Positions 8,620 to 16,247 of a stretch of 64,000 nucleotides of DNA are shown piece by piece. The stretch is from Bog-473 sp963706555 (GTDB lineage: Bacteria > Actinomycetota > Acidimicrobiia > Acidimicrobiales > RAAP-2). The notes under the pieces were generated by a model. It did not search any database. It was not told the DNA's origin and worked only from the letters and a program-made list of their open reading frames with translations. The stretch lies in the NCBI GenBank assembly GCA_963706555.1, contig OY970164.1:1550001-1614000 (forward strand), in the 5' to 3' direction. Position 1 is the stretch's first letter. Each line of letters starts with the position of its first letter. Both the position numbers and the translations under genes were made by a program.

Positions 8620-9585
8620 GTGCTCCATACCCTTGATCTGGCGCGCCCCGTGTCAGCATTTCGCGGGGGAAGCCCCCTGCCAAATGCAGGTGTCCTTCGA
8701 CGGAGACGCGGCCGATGTCTCGCGGCTGCCGTCGCATGCTGTCTATTGCTTTGCGCCTGGTTCGCGTCTGTGGTCTTGGCTCCGAGTTCTGCTTCAGAGA
8801 CGGAGAGACAGGGTGCGATCCTCATCATTGGCGACAGCCTGGTCTTGCAGGCGAGCAGTGCGCTTCGGTCCTGGAACCTCCCGTCGGTGCCGATCGTTGT
8901 CGACGGCGGTCTGGGCTCGGCCCCCTGCGACTGGGAGAACGGTTATACCGACCCACTCACCGGGAAGCATGTGATGTTCTCCGAAGCATTTCAAGAGACC
9001 CGGCCCGCCGCGGTGGTGTTCGCTTTCACCGGCAATCCAGGGCTGGAGTGGCACTCGACCGGTTGCGTCGACTCATCGGGAAAGTACTCCCTGTCGATGC
9101 TCCTTACGAGTTACGAACGCGCGCTGACGCAAATGGCTCGGTACGCAAGTGATCACGGTGCTCACGTGTTCATTTCGGCGAGCCCGCCTCGGAACCCGGC
9201 CACTCCGGGCGGTGCCTACATGGGCTCGGGGGGAACGCTGGAGTATGGATTCAACGGCGTGCCGGAGTTGAACCAGCTCTACGAGACGATGGCCCGTTCC
9301 GTGCTTGGTGAAACACTTCATTGGACTTACGATCCCTATCCAGCGCAATATGTCTCATCGTCGACCCTGAGCTGGCACTTGACCGAACGCTGTTTACCTT
9401 GGGACAGCGGTGAATGTGCGACGGGGGCCGTTCAGGTTCGCGCCGGCGGTCATGACGCCATTCACCTCGACACGAAGGGGGCCGGGGCGATTCTCTACGC
9501 TATCGGTCTGGTGGAGATGCCACTCGAGGACATGAAGGGATGGAGTCCTCCTCCTCCCCTCACGATCGCGCTTGGCACGACGTAA
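8620..9585 (+). CDS. Membrane-anchored or secreted SGNH/GDSL-type hydrolase-like protein
   Basis: A 321-residue protein. A hydrophobic segment at about residues 34-54, after an Arg-rich stretch, is a signal anchor or signal peptide. The exported part opens with AILIIGDSLV, giving the GDS block I serine at residue 73. Near the C-terminus HDAIHLD contains the DxxH block V pair (Asp279, His282). These are the diagnostic residues of SGNH hydrolases, which cleave esters or acetyl groups from glycans and lipids. The GTG start follows GGAGG (8611-8615). It converges, 17 bp apart, on the Thr-rich protein gene. Likely role is cell-envelope deacylation, by inference. Confidence 0.75.
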   Translation: MLHTLDLARPVSAFRGGSPLPNAGVLRRRRGRCLAAAVACCLLLCAWFASVVLAPSSASETERQGAILIIGDSLVLQASSALRSWNLPSVPIVVDGGLGSAPCDWENGYTDPLTGKHVMFSEAFQETRPAAVVFAFTGNPGLEWHSTGCVDSSGKYSLSMLLTSYERALTQMARYASDHGAHVFISASPPRNPATPGGAYMGSGGTLEYGFNGVPELNQLYETMARSVLGETLHWTYDPYPAQYVSSSTLSWHLTERCLPWDSGECATGAVQVRAGGHDAIHLDTKGAGAILYAIGLVEMPLEDMKGWSPPPPLTIALGTT

Positions 9586-9602
9586 CGCCTCCACCGAGAG
9601 AT

Positions 9603-10751
9603 TCAAGACCGTTTCTGCTGACTCGTGCTCAGCGTGGTCGTTGATGTCGGGGTCGATGTCGTCGTTGATGTAGTGGTCGGTGCTGAAGTGGTCGAGACCG
9701 ATTCCGTCGTCGTGGTGGTGGAGGACGCCTGCGCAGAGGTCGGTGTGGTAGCTGGCGGATTGACGGCGGTCGTCGGAACTGAGGTCGGCACGGGTGCCCC
9801 CGGCTCATCGGTCGAGACGCAGCCGGCTGGCGCCGGGCGCACCACAGGGTCCCCGGGCACAACAGTGCCCGCACAGCCGAAGTCGGAGTAGGTCTGATCT
9901 CCGACGACTGACGCGCCCGAAGCGAAGGTCACCGTCGACGTGATCTCCCGTATGTACCCGGCGCCGTCCACGGACACCATCTCTGACGTGCCCTTGTAGC
10001 CCTGCTGCTTCAGGAAGATCAAGGCCTGGTCAATCGTGCTCTGTTGCTCTGGACTGAGTCCTGCTTGGTTCGCCTCGTTCTCCACGTTGATCGTCACGGC
10101 GTATGTCGTGACCGGGGTCCCGTCGACCGTGCCTGTGCCGGTCTCGGTAGCGCCGGTGATCATGTTCTCTGCCAGGTCCAGGCGACCGTATGGATCGGCC
10201 AAGCCCATCATCGCCAACCCACCTTCGCCCGTGCCGATGCTGTTCTCGACCTCTCGGGCGAATTGCGACAGTGGATCTCCCGGACCAGTGTCCGACCCGG
10301 GGTTGACTCCCGCATTTCCGGCACCGAACTCCCACGCGTCCGAGTCATTGACCACGAGCGTCACGGCGCCGTAGCTGCTCGCAGAATTGGTCGTGGACAG
10401 AGTGACGTAGGGGTCGGTGTTGACGACGCCGTTTCCGTCGAATGTCAGCGTCGCCCCCGAAGAACTTAGAACCTGATTCTGGGTTCCTGAATCTGGCTGT
10501 CTCCCAGGGTTGTCCTGCCCCGAAAAGGTGAAGGCGAAGCTGCTCGAATCGGTGGTCGCCGAGACCGCTGCCGCCAGCAGCGAGATGTCCTTCTTCTGTA
10601 CGGCGTGACGGGCACCGTGTAACCCGCCGCTTGAGCCCGTGTGCATGGCCGCGACGAGCACCCCCACAACGATGGCGGCGCAGATGACCGCAGCGCGTAC
10701 GTATTTCCACACCGGATGACGTCGCCACGAAGAGTCAGGCCCGCTGGGCAT
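9603..10751 (-). CDS. Exported protein with Thr/Ser-rich C-terminal tail, possibly LppX/LprG-like
   Basis: A 382-residue protein with one membrane segment at about residues 17-37 (KYVRAAVICAAIVVGVLVAA) and no lipobox. The middle region, with a GTVDGTPVTTYAVTINVEN strand and a later VDGAGYIREITSTVTF strand, weakly resembles the fold of mycobacterial LppX/LprG lipid-binding proteins; this is a guess from pattern only. The last ~55 residues are nearly all Thr, Ser and Pro, typical of a wall-spanning or O-mannosylated linker, here at the C-terminus. The corresponding DNA (about 9606-9770) is a low-complexity GTC/GTG-rich stretch on the plus strand. Confidence 0.6.
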   Translation of the reverse strand: MPSGPDSSWRRHPVWKYVRAAVICAAIVVGVLVAAMHTGSSGGLHGARHAVQKKDISLLAAAVSATTDSSSFAFTFSGQDNPGRQPDSGTQNQVLSSSGATLTFDGNGVVNTDPYVTLSTTNSASSYGAVTLVVNDSDAWEFGAGNAGVNPGSDTGPGDPLSQFAREVENSIGTGEGGLAMMGLADPYGRLDLAENMITGATETGTGTVDGTPVTTYAVTINVENEANQAGLSPEQQSTIDQALIFLKQQGYKGTSEMVSVDGAGYIREITSTVTFASGASVVGDQTYSDFGCAGTVVPGDPVVRPAPAGCVSTDEPGAPVPTSVPTTAVNPPATTPTSAQASSTTTTTESVSTTSAPTTTSTTTSTPTSTTTLSTSQQKRS

Positions 10752-10865
10752 CGCTCACCCCCCACCCGATCAGCCTCCGGACTGATCCCTACGAAGGATA
10801 CACCTCACTTTTGCCTTCTGTTCGGGGCGATGGGTGCGCGCCGGAAGTGGCGTTTCACCATGGCT

Positions 10866-11498
10866 TCAAATCTCTGCGCGAGTGAGTACCCGCCTCATCC
10901 CGTCGCAGCCAGCGATCGTGGCGCCGCGGAAGCCCCTTCCAGCCCGCTCCGCCCATTCAGACTCGGCAATTGCGTCGGGTTCAGCCGGGAGATAGTGATT
11001 GAGAATGAGTTCGTGGACTCGCGCGCGTACACCAACGTCACCGACCTCGGTGACGTTGGTGTGAAGACCCGCCATTCGTTGGAGGTCCGAGCCGGTTATT
11101 CCATGTCGTTCGAGGTAGTCGAGGTCCGCCACCTGATGGATCAGGACATCGGCCTCCCGGGCGAGGGCGATCAAGTCTTCGTTGACGGTCGTATCACCAG
11201 AGAAGACGACAGAGCCGTCGGGGGTGTCGAAACGGTACGCGAGGGCGGGGTGCGCATGTCCATGCGTGACCGGGACTGCGGTGACCCGGACGATCCCATC
11301 TTCGAACACCGGGATCGGGGCGCCGAAGTCGCCAACGATTGGAGCATGCACTGGAATGTCGATGGCGCGGACCAGTCTGCCCGGGTCCGGCATATGGCAG
11401 TCCAGGGGCATGACATTCAAGTGGTAGGCGTAGCCGGCAAGAATGTGCTCAACCAGGTCCGTCGTACAGGGAAGGGTCGTTCCGGGTGGATCGTTGTT
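10866..11498 (-). pseudogene. 5'-truncated metallo-beta-lactamase-fold hydrolase gene
   Basis: The open frame runs from just after an in-frame stop (11499-11501) to 10866. It encodes only the C-terminal half of an MBL-fold hydrolase of the arylsulfatase/RNase Z-like group. Present are PPGTT and a LVEHILAGYAYHL helix, VTHGHAHPALAYRF, SVVFSGDTTVNEDLIALA (metal-ligand Asp) and LILNHYLPAE (last metal-ligand His). The N-terminal HxHxDH metal motif and its strands are absent and not found upstream. The first ATG inside it is at 11420. Without the N-terminal half a metal centre cannot form, so this is probably a pseudogene. It contains the palindrome at 11029-11062. Confidence 0.65.
11029..11062. 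repeat. 34-bp perfect palindrome (16-bp arms, 2-bp spacer)
   Basis: The left arm ACACCAACGTCACCGA (11029-11044) is exactly complementary to the right arm (11047-11062), separated by CC. It lies inside the truncated MBL-fold gene, within the stretch encoding the HTNVTEVGDVG region. Such a long perfect inverted repeat inside a coding frame is not expected by chance; a hairpin-templated copy event is one way it could arise. Confidence 0.9.
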
Positions 11499-11626
11499 TC
11501 ACGATGAAAAGTGGCATCACTGGTGTCCTTGCCGATGGTGATGGAGTCCGACCACACGGGAAGCGACCGGACTCTGACGTTGTCGTGAGTCGTCGCTCCT
11601 CGGCATGTGCGACAGCGGCAATATGC

Positions 11627-12196
11627 TCAATAGCTGTAGCCACCACCGGCCGAAGGCGTTGAAGTCTTCACTCTCGATGCATTGCCGATCAATTTGATGT
11701 GCGGCGTGGCGACGAAGAAGTTCGACACTCCCTGGCCGGTGACGTGACCGGGCGAGTCGTCAACGAACGTGTAGAGGAAGTGCCCGTTGTAGGCGACCTG
11801 GTGCCCGTTCGCCACCCTCAACGCGGTGAGCTTTCCCCCGGTGCCCGTAGCAGTCGGCTTCGTTGAAAGGAGGGGCGGCCAGAGTCGGGCCAGTTCACCG
11901 TTGACAAACGATTTCTTGGCTGTGTCGGCCTGGTAGTAGTACAAGGGCATTCCCTTGGCGGTGACCAGGATCGTCTCACTCTTTCCGTTCACGGTTCCCA
12001 CTGCAGCGTGGAGCGTGGCAGGCTTCACTACGCTCTGCAAGCGGATCAGCGTCTTCATGGTGGGTGCACTCGACGCGCTCTGCATCGGTGAAACCGAGAG
12101 TGGCGCAGCCGTTGCGGCGTCGACGCCAACACCGAGGCCGATGAAAGAGGTGATAGCCGATGCTCCGCTGAAGATGGCCATGCGATGGTGCTTCAT
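11627..12196 (-). CDS. Secreted repeat-of-unknown-function protein (PF03640-type)
   Basis: A 189-residue exported protein. The ATG at 12196 has AGGAGG nine bases upstream and is followed by a signal sequence ending near residue 30 (AATAAP). The mature part shows the PF03640 secreted-repeat pattern: ILVTAKGMPLYYYQADTAKKS, then LARLWPPLLSTKP, then VAYNGHFLYTFVDDSPGHVTGQG. The family is widespread in actinobacteria, often near ECF sigma factors; its biochemical role is unsettled. A TGTAAC-N8-GTAT motif lies 36 bp upstream of the start and is shared with the sigma gene and a nearby small gene, suggesting common control. Confidence 0.82.
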   Translation of the reverse strand: MKHHRMAIFSGASAITSFIGLGVGVDAATAAPLSVSPMQSASSAPTMKTLIRLQSVVKPATLHAAVGTVNGKSETILVTAKGMPLYYYQADTAKKSFVNGELARLWPPLLSTKPTATGTGGKLTALRVANGHQVAYNGHFLYTFVDDSPGHVTGQGVSNFFVATPHIKLIGNASRVKTSTPSAGGGYSY

Positions 12197-12231
12197 GATG
12201 AATCCTCCTGTGTGTTTGGTTTCGTTGACCA

Positions 12232-12249
12232 ATACGACGGGGAGTTACA
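12232..12249 (-). promoter_or_regulatory. TGTAAC-N8-GTAT motif upstream of the secreted-repeat gene
   Basis: On the minus strand TGTAAC (12249-12244) is followed after exactly 8 bases by GTAT (12235-12232). Two further copies with the same spacing lie upstream of the 58-residue gene and the ECF sigma gene. It could be part of a sigma-dependent promoter or an operator. Confidence 0.4.
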
Positions 12250-12357
12250 GCGGGCCGATCGGGGTGGGCGCACGTCTCCTGGCAATCGAAGGTGCGAGAT
12301 CCTTCTGCACGTCAATGCTCAATCGGGTTCGGCGCAGGCTACGTTGGGCGCTCGCGA

Positions 12358-12537
12358 TCAGTGGAGCGGATGATCGTGGACCGAGCACAGCATCGTCGGG
12401 TTGTAGATCGAGAGGTGGGTCCTACATCCTGACGCAGCACAGATTCGACCTCGTTCAAAGGTTGTCGATGGGCGACCGTGGACTAATTCGGTTCCCGTGA
12501 TCCTGAGTGGACCCACCTCGGACTTCTTGACCCGCAT
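12358..12537 (-). CDS. 59-residue Cys/His-rich protein, probable small zinc ribbon
   Basis: A short gene with its ATG at 12537, supported by AGGAAAGG at a suitable distance; a longer in-frame start at 12591 lacks this. The C-terminal half contains CAASGC, then LSIYNP, then CSVHDH. This C-x4-C...LSxYNP...C-x2-H pattern recalls small actinobacterial proteins with a GCxTxLSRYNPxxLCxxH signature that probably binds one zinc. The basic N-terminus (MRVKKSEVG) would suit nucleic-acid or protein contact. It follows a 58-residue gene by 50 bp on the same strand and lies upstream of the secreted-repeat gene. Molecular role unknown. Confidence 0.55.
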   Translation of the reverse strand: MRVKKSEVGPLRITGTELVHGRPSTTFERGRICAASGCRTHLSIYNPTMLCSVHDHPLH

Positions 12538-12587
12538 TGTACGTTCACCTTTCCTTTCGTTCCGACGGGAGCACGACCATCTATCGC

Positions 12588-12764
12588 TCAATGGTTGTTG
12601 GAGGCCCTTCGTACGGTTCCTCCGGCGAGGTTCGTCAACATCTCTTCGAACCGGCGTTCTAGCCAGACGCCACCTACGAGAACGTGGCCAGCCAAGTCGA
12701 TGACGAATTGGTCCAGCATTGACGGGGAGACAGGAGATGAGACGTTGGAGTCGCCCACAGACAT
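12588..12764 (-). CDS. 58-residue hypothetical protein
   Basis: A small gene with ATG at 12764 preceded by GAAAGGGGCTC. The product begins MSVGDSNVSSPVSPSML and then has an amphipathic stretch (LDQFVIDLAGHVLVGGVWLERRFEEML). No known family is recognised. It is supported as a gene mainly by context: it has a good ribosome-binding site, lies 50 bp ahead of the Cys/His-rich small gene, and has the TGTAAC-N8-CTAT motif 37 bp upstream at a spacing almost identical to that before the secreted-repeat gene. It could be a regulatory peptide or simply a spurious frame. Confidence 0.4.
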   Translation of the reverse strand: MSVGDSNVSSPVSPSMLDQFVIDLAGHVLVGGVWLERRFEEMLTNLAGGTVRRASNNH

Positions 12765-12800
12765 TGAGCCCCTTTCACCGTGCACAGATTCCGCCCAGTG

Positions 12801-12818
12801 ATAGGCCGACGTGTTACA
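12801..12818 (-). promoter_or_regulatory. TGTAAC-N8-CTAT motif upstream of the 58-residue gene
   Basis: On the minus strand TGTAAC (12818-12813) and CTAT (12804-12801) are 8 bases apart. The motif ends 36 bp before the start codon at 12764, versus 35 bp for the secreted-repeat gene. Confidence 0.4.
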
Positions 12819-12963
12819 CCTCCTCCCCAACCCTGTGTGCGGTTCTCGCGATCAGCGCGCCTTCTCGATTGGGAGAACTCGATTTGAGCCGGCCGTCGTG
12901 GCGACGCGATTCGGGAGGGGTCAAGAAGGCCGGCGACCGATTCGAAGCGCGGGCTGCGGAAAA

Positions 12964-13617
12964 TCAGGCAAAGGTTGCTGAGGCCAAAACGGCACCGGTG
13001 GACGTGAAGAGTCGTGCCCCTCGGAGCCGCTGAATGTCGACCGGGATGGATTTGGACAATGTCCCGCTCCCGTGGTGGAGCTTGATGAGGCCCGCCGCCA
13101 CGATCGAGCCGTTGTCCAGCTGGAGCTTGCACATGATTGTGCCCTGGGACTGTCCGACGCCCACATCCATGTAGACCCAGGACGGATGCCCCTTGTAGGC
13201 AACGACCTGCCCCAGGACACTGCCTTGAGGCGTCTCGAATGTCCCCGTGCGCAGATCGCTTCCGCTCGGCGCTGACATGGGTGCCGTCGTCCCCGTCGAG
13301 GCGCTGAAACTCTCAGTTGCGAGGTACGTTCCGCCGACCAACGACACACTGGCAGCCACAGCCGCCAGGGCGACGCGGACACGTCGCGTGGCGAGGGGAC
13401 GGATCGTGGCTGTGGGCGCGGGACGAGCCTGCTCCCGTAACTCTCGGTAGAGGTCCGAGACGAACTTGTCGTCGGGAGCCGAGTCACCCGGACGGGCGGC
13501 GCGCAAGGTAATAGCGGTTCGCAGAACCTCGGCATCTTCAGGAGTGGCTTGGAATCGCTTGGGTCGCCGACCGCCGGCCAGGGCATCGATGAAGGCAGAG
13601 ACCGCTCGATCGCTCAT
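12964..13617 (-). CDS. Probable membrane anti-sigma factor
   Basis: A 217-residue protein encoded directly after an ECF sigma factor, with its ATG overlapping the sigma stop by 4 nt. It has a soluble N-terminal region of about 80 residues that would face the cytoplasm, one hydrophobic helix at about residues 82-102 (VALAAVAASVSLVGGTYLA) and an extracytoplasmic domain of about 110 residues. The N-terminal region has no HxxxCxxC zinc anti-sigma motif, so redox control by that route is unlikely. Topology and gene position are those of a transmembrane anti-sigma factor. The outer domain, with its GSVLGQVVAYKGHPSWVYM strand, probably senses an envelope signal, by inference. Confidence 0.7.
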   Translation of the reverse strand: MSDRAVSAFIDALAGGRRPKRFQATPEDAEVLRTAITLRAARPGDSAPDDKFVSDLYRELREQARPAPTATIRPLATRRVRVALAAVAASVSLVGGTYLATESFSASTGTTAPMSAPSGSDLRTGTFETPQGSVLGQVVAYKGHPSWVYMDVGVGQSQGTIMCKLQLDNGSIVAAGLIKLHHGSGTLSKSIPVDIQRLRGARLFTSTGAVLASATFA

Positions 13618-14204
13618 TGTTCAAGCTCCAATCCGGCCTTGGCGGCCATGCGCAGGGCTCGATGCTGGAGGACCTTTGCGTTGCTGACACTGACGTTCAT
13701 GGCCTTCGCCGCCTCCTTGATGGAGCATGCCTCGAGGAACCGCAGCTCGAGCACGCGGCGGTAGCGATCGGGCAGGCCAGCCAGGATTCTGCCGGCCCGT
13801 TGAGGCGCGTCACTCGGTTCTCTGGTCTGAGGCGGGTCGGCCAGAATGTCCAAATCAGCCTCCGGATCGATGGAGGTCACGGGCACTCCGAGCGTCCGGC
13901 GCCAATGCGAGGCGAGAACGGTCTGGGCCGTGGTCAAGAGATAGGACCGCACTTCACCCTTGGAAGACGACAATCGCAAAGGTCCGAGAGCGGTCCGGAA
14001 GACCTCCGACGTGAGATCTTCGGCATCGGGGCGGTTTCCCACTCGGGCGTACATCAACCGGTAGAGGCGCCCGACATTGTCGCGATATACGGCTTCCCAG
14101 TCCTCGTAGGAGGTTGCGTCAACCACTCGCAGGCGGGCAGGGTCGCCCGTGACAGGTCGTGAACCGGACACACTTCTGGCAGTGGGCGAGGGAGCAGGAG
14201 ACAT
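13614..14204 (-). CDS. ECF-family RNA polymerase sigma factor
   Basis: A 196-residue sigma-70 group IV protein. Region 2 runs through about residues 35-100 (YRDNVGRLYRLMYARVGNRPDAEDLTSEVF is the polymerase-binding and DAEDL signature). Region 4 is at about 140-190, with the helix-turn-helix in CSIKEAAKAMNVSVSNAKV. No SnoaL-like or other C-terminal extension is present. It is translationally coupled to the anti-sigma gene downstream. The same TGTAAC-N8-CTAT motif found before two nearby genes ends 11 bp before its ATG, which would fit autoregulation. No obvious Shine-Dalgarno precedes the ATG, so a leaderless transcript is possible. Confidence 0.92.
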   Translation of the reverse strand: MSPAPSPTARSVSGSRPVTGDPARLRVVDATSYEDWEAVYRDNVGRLYRLMYARVGNRPDAEDLTSEVFRTALGPLRLSSSKGEVRSYLLTTAQTVLASHWRRTLGVPVTSIDPEADLDILADPPQTREPSDAPQRAGRILAGLPDRYRRVLELRFLEACSIKEAAKAMNVSVSNAKVLQHRALRMAAKAGLELEQ

Positions 14205-14215
14205 CGCATCTTAAA

Positions 14216-14233
14216 ATAGGGATGAGGGTTACA
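14216..14233 (-). promoter_or_regulatory. TGTAAC-N8-CTAT motif upstream of the ECF sigma gene
   Basis: On the minus strand TGTAAC (14233-14228) and CTAT (14219-14216) are separated by 8 bases, the same arrangement as at 12801-12818 and 12232-12249. It is much closer to its start codon (11 bp) than the other two. The bases TATTTTAAGAT just after it could serve as a -10 region. Confidence 0.4.
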
Positions 14234-14246
14234 CCACCGTTCGGCG

Positions 14247-14394
14247 GGCCTGAGAGGGTATGCGGTCTCCTCTCAGGCCGAGGTACCGCTGAGCGGGTGC
14301 CCGAGCGCTCGGGGTGGTCGAAGGGCCCGGGGGGGAATAGCCCCCTGGGTTACGCCTCGGGACGGATTCCCCCGAGGTCGCCGGTTCGGGCACC
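14247..14394. other. Hairpin-rich intergenic segment, candidate structured RNA
   Basis: This 372-bp divergent gap (14205-14576) has no gene but several strong stems. GGCCTGAGAGG (14247-14257) pairs perfectly with CCTCTCAGGCC (14269-14279). GGTGCCCGA (14296-14304) pairs with TCGGGCACC (14386-14394), enclosing a 9-bp stem at 14326-14349 with a GAATAG loop and CCTCGGG/CCCGAGG at 14355-14377. CCGAGCGCTCGG (14301-14312) is self-complementary and would compete with the enclosing stem. It could be a leader of the gene at 14577, an independent RNA, or only GC-rich hairpins. Confidence 0.35.
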
Positions 14395-14576
14395 TCCCGA
14401 AGCCGGAGAGGGCGCCACCGACACTCTGCACCGAATCGATATCCCTGCGAGCTCGTCGCGCGATATCTGCCGACGACCTCGGCTCCCGACCGTGGTCTCC
14501 GACCGTCCGGAATCGGCCGAGGTCCGTCTAATCTAACGGTCGTGGGAGTGGCCCGTGCTCCGTTGGTCTGGTCCTG

Positions 14577-16241
14577 ATGGCCGAGACACGCATTGCAATT
14601 CTCACGGTTGATGACGATCCCGAAGTCTCCCGAGCCATTGCACGGGATCTGCGCCGCGCCTACGGAAAGGACTACCGGATCGTTCGGGCTGAATCAGGCG
14701 ACCAGGGAATAGAGGCGCTCAGAGAACTGAAGCTGCGTGGCGATGTCGTGGCGCTGCTGCTGGCCGACTACCGCATGCCGCAAATGAACGGCATCGAATT
14801 CCTGGAGCAGGCGATGGACATCTTCCCTTCGGCGCGGCGCGTCCTCCTGACCGCGTATGCCGACACGAACGCCGCCATCGACGCCATCAACGTGGTCGAT
14901 CTGGACCACTACCTGCTCAAGCCCTGGGATCCACCCGAGGAAAACCTTTATCCGGTCCTTGACGACCTCCTCAGCGCTTGGCACGCCATCGACCATAGGC
15001 CGGTACCGGAGACGAAGGTCGTAGGTCACCGTTGGTCGGCTCGGTCGTCGGGCGTGCGCGAGTTCCTCGGGCGCAATCAAGTTCCTTACCGCTGGTATCT
15101 CTCTGATGATGCTGAAGGAAAACGACTGCTCGACGCAGCCGGCGTCGACGCGCTGCGTCTCCCGGTCGTCATTACCTTCGACGGCGAAGTGCTCGTTGAG
15201 CCTACTGACGCGGAGCTGGCGGCGCGTGTCGGCCTCGAAACGACACCCTCTGAGCTCTTCTACGACCTCGTCGTGATCGGCGGCGGGCCAGCCGGGCTCG
15301 GCGCAGCGCTGTATGGAGCTTCGGAGGGGTTACGCACCATTCTGATCGAGCGAACAGCGACGGGTGGGCAGGCAGGCCAGAGCTCACGGATTGAGAACTA
15401 TCTCGGCTTTCCCGATGGCGTCTCTGGGGCACAACTGACCGACCGGGCCCGCCGCCAGGCTGCCAAATTCGGCGCGGAGATTGTGACGGCCCGAGAAGTC
15501 GTGGCGATAGAAGTCAATGGATCTGCACGCACGGTTCGCTTCACCGATGGAGGAACAATCGACGCCCACGCCATCATTTTGGCTTCGGGCGTGTCGTATC
15601 GGCAGCTGACGGCCCCGGGCCTGGCCGAATTCTCGGGTCGGGGCGTGTACTACGGGTCAACCATGAGTGAGGCCTCCAACGCCGCCGGTCAGCACGTCTT
15701 CATCGTTGGCGGTGCCAACTCAGCCGGCCAAGCGGCGGTGTACTTCTCTCGACACGCAGACTTGGTGACGATTCTGGTACGGGGCAGTTCCCTGGAGGCG
15801 TCGATGTCCCACTATCTGGTGCAACAGATCGAGACGATTTCGAACATTGAGGTCCGGACGTGTACCGAAGTGGTCGCCGGGAGTGGGGACGAGCATCTGG
15901 AGACGCTCACACTTCGTGACAACACTTCTGGTGCAACCGAGGTGGTCGATGCCGAACTGCTCTTCGTGTTCATCGGTGCACTCCCTCGAACCGAATGGCT
16001 CGATGGCGTCGTGGTGCGAGACGAACGCGGATTCGTGATGACGGGTCCGGACTTGCCCTTGGTAGGGGACCGGCCGGCCGGCTGGATCGAGGAGCGGGTT
16101 CCCTATCACCTCGAAAGCAGTATCCCCGGTGTCTTCGTGGCGGGTGACGCCAGAGCTGAATCGGCCAAGCGGGTAGCTTCCGCCGTGGGTGAAGGAGCTA
16201 TGGCCGTCATGCTCGTGCACCGGTATCTCGAAATGAGGTGA
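14577..16241 (+). CDS. Response regulator fused to a thioredoxin-reductase-like FAD oxidoreductase (no CxxC)
   Basis: A 554-residue fusion. Residues 5-130 are a receiver domain with Asp12-14, phospho-acceptor Asp64 (LLLADYRMPQ) and Lys115. A ~90-residue linker (RWSARSSGVREFLGRNQVPYR) resembles a thioredoxin/glutaredoxin-like fold. From about residue 230 it is a thioredoxin-reductase-like flavoprotein with VIGGGPAGLGAA (FAD), a second dinucleotide site (VFIVGGANSAGQAA) and a GVFVAGDARAES C-terminal motif. The redox CxxC of true reductases is absent: the position reads GVYYGSTMSEAS. It cannot reduce thioredoxin by the normal route and may be a phosphorylation-gated NAD(P)H oxidase or redox sensor. 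The kinase gene begins 6 bp downstream. Confidence 0.88.
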   Translation: MAETRIAILTVDDDPEVSRAIARDLRRAYGKDYRIVRAESGDQGIEALRELKLRGDVVALLLADYRMPQMNGIEFLEQAMDIFPSARRVLLTAYADTNAAIDAINVVDLDHYLLKPWDPPEENLYPVLDDLLSAWHAIDHRPVPETKVVGHRWSARSSGVREFLGRNQVPYRWYLSDDAEGKRLLDAAGVDALRLPVVITFDGEVLVEPTDAELAARVGLETTPSELFYDLVVIGGGPAGLGAALYGASEGLRTILIERTATGGQAGQSSRIENYLGFPDGVSGAQLTDRARRQAAKFGAEIVTAREVVAIEVNGSARTVRFTDGGTIDAHAIILASGVSYRQLTAPGLAEFSGRGVYYGSTMSEASNAAGQHVFIVGGANSAGQAAVYFSRHADLVTILVRGSSLEASMSHYLVQQIETISNIEVRTCTEVVAGSGDEHLETLTLRDNTSGATEVVDAELLFVFIGALPRTEWLDGVVVRDERGFVMTGPDLPLVGDRPAGWIEERVPYHLESSIPGVFVAGDARAESAKRVASAVGEGAMAVMLVHRYLEMR

Positions 16242-16247
16242 TGCGAC

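Noticed and set aside
9604..9770. A tandem repeat or CRISPR-like array in the GTC/GTG-rich stretch.
   Set aside because: No repeat-spacer periodicity; it simply encodes a Thr/Ser-rich protein tail on the opposite strand.
11449..11646. A 65-codon minus-strand frame just upstream of the MBL-fold remnant as its missing N-terminus.
   Set aside because: It is in a different phase, shows no HxHxDH motif or beta-strand pattern of the family, and looks like noncoding sequence.
14247..14300. Glycine riboswitch: CTCTCAGGC followed by GTACCGC resembles the 3' side of a glycine aptamer.
   Set aside because: The conserved aptamer core (CCGAAGG-type segment) is missing between the arms, and the arms pair with each other over 11 bp as a simple hairpin.
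14296..14400. A tRNA-Ser/Leu-like gene suggested by GGTGCCC...GGGCACC ends and a GGTTCG.
   Set aside because: No T-arm, D-arm or anticodon loop of correct size can be drawn between the paired ends.
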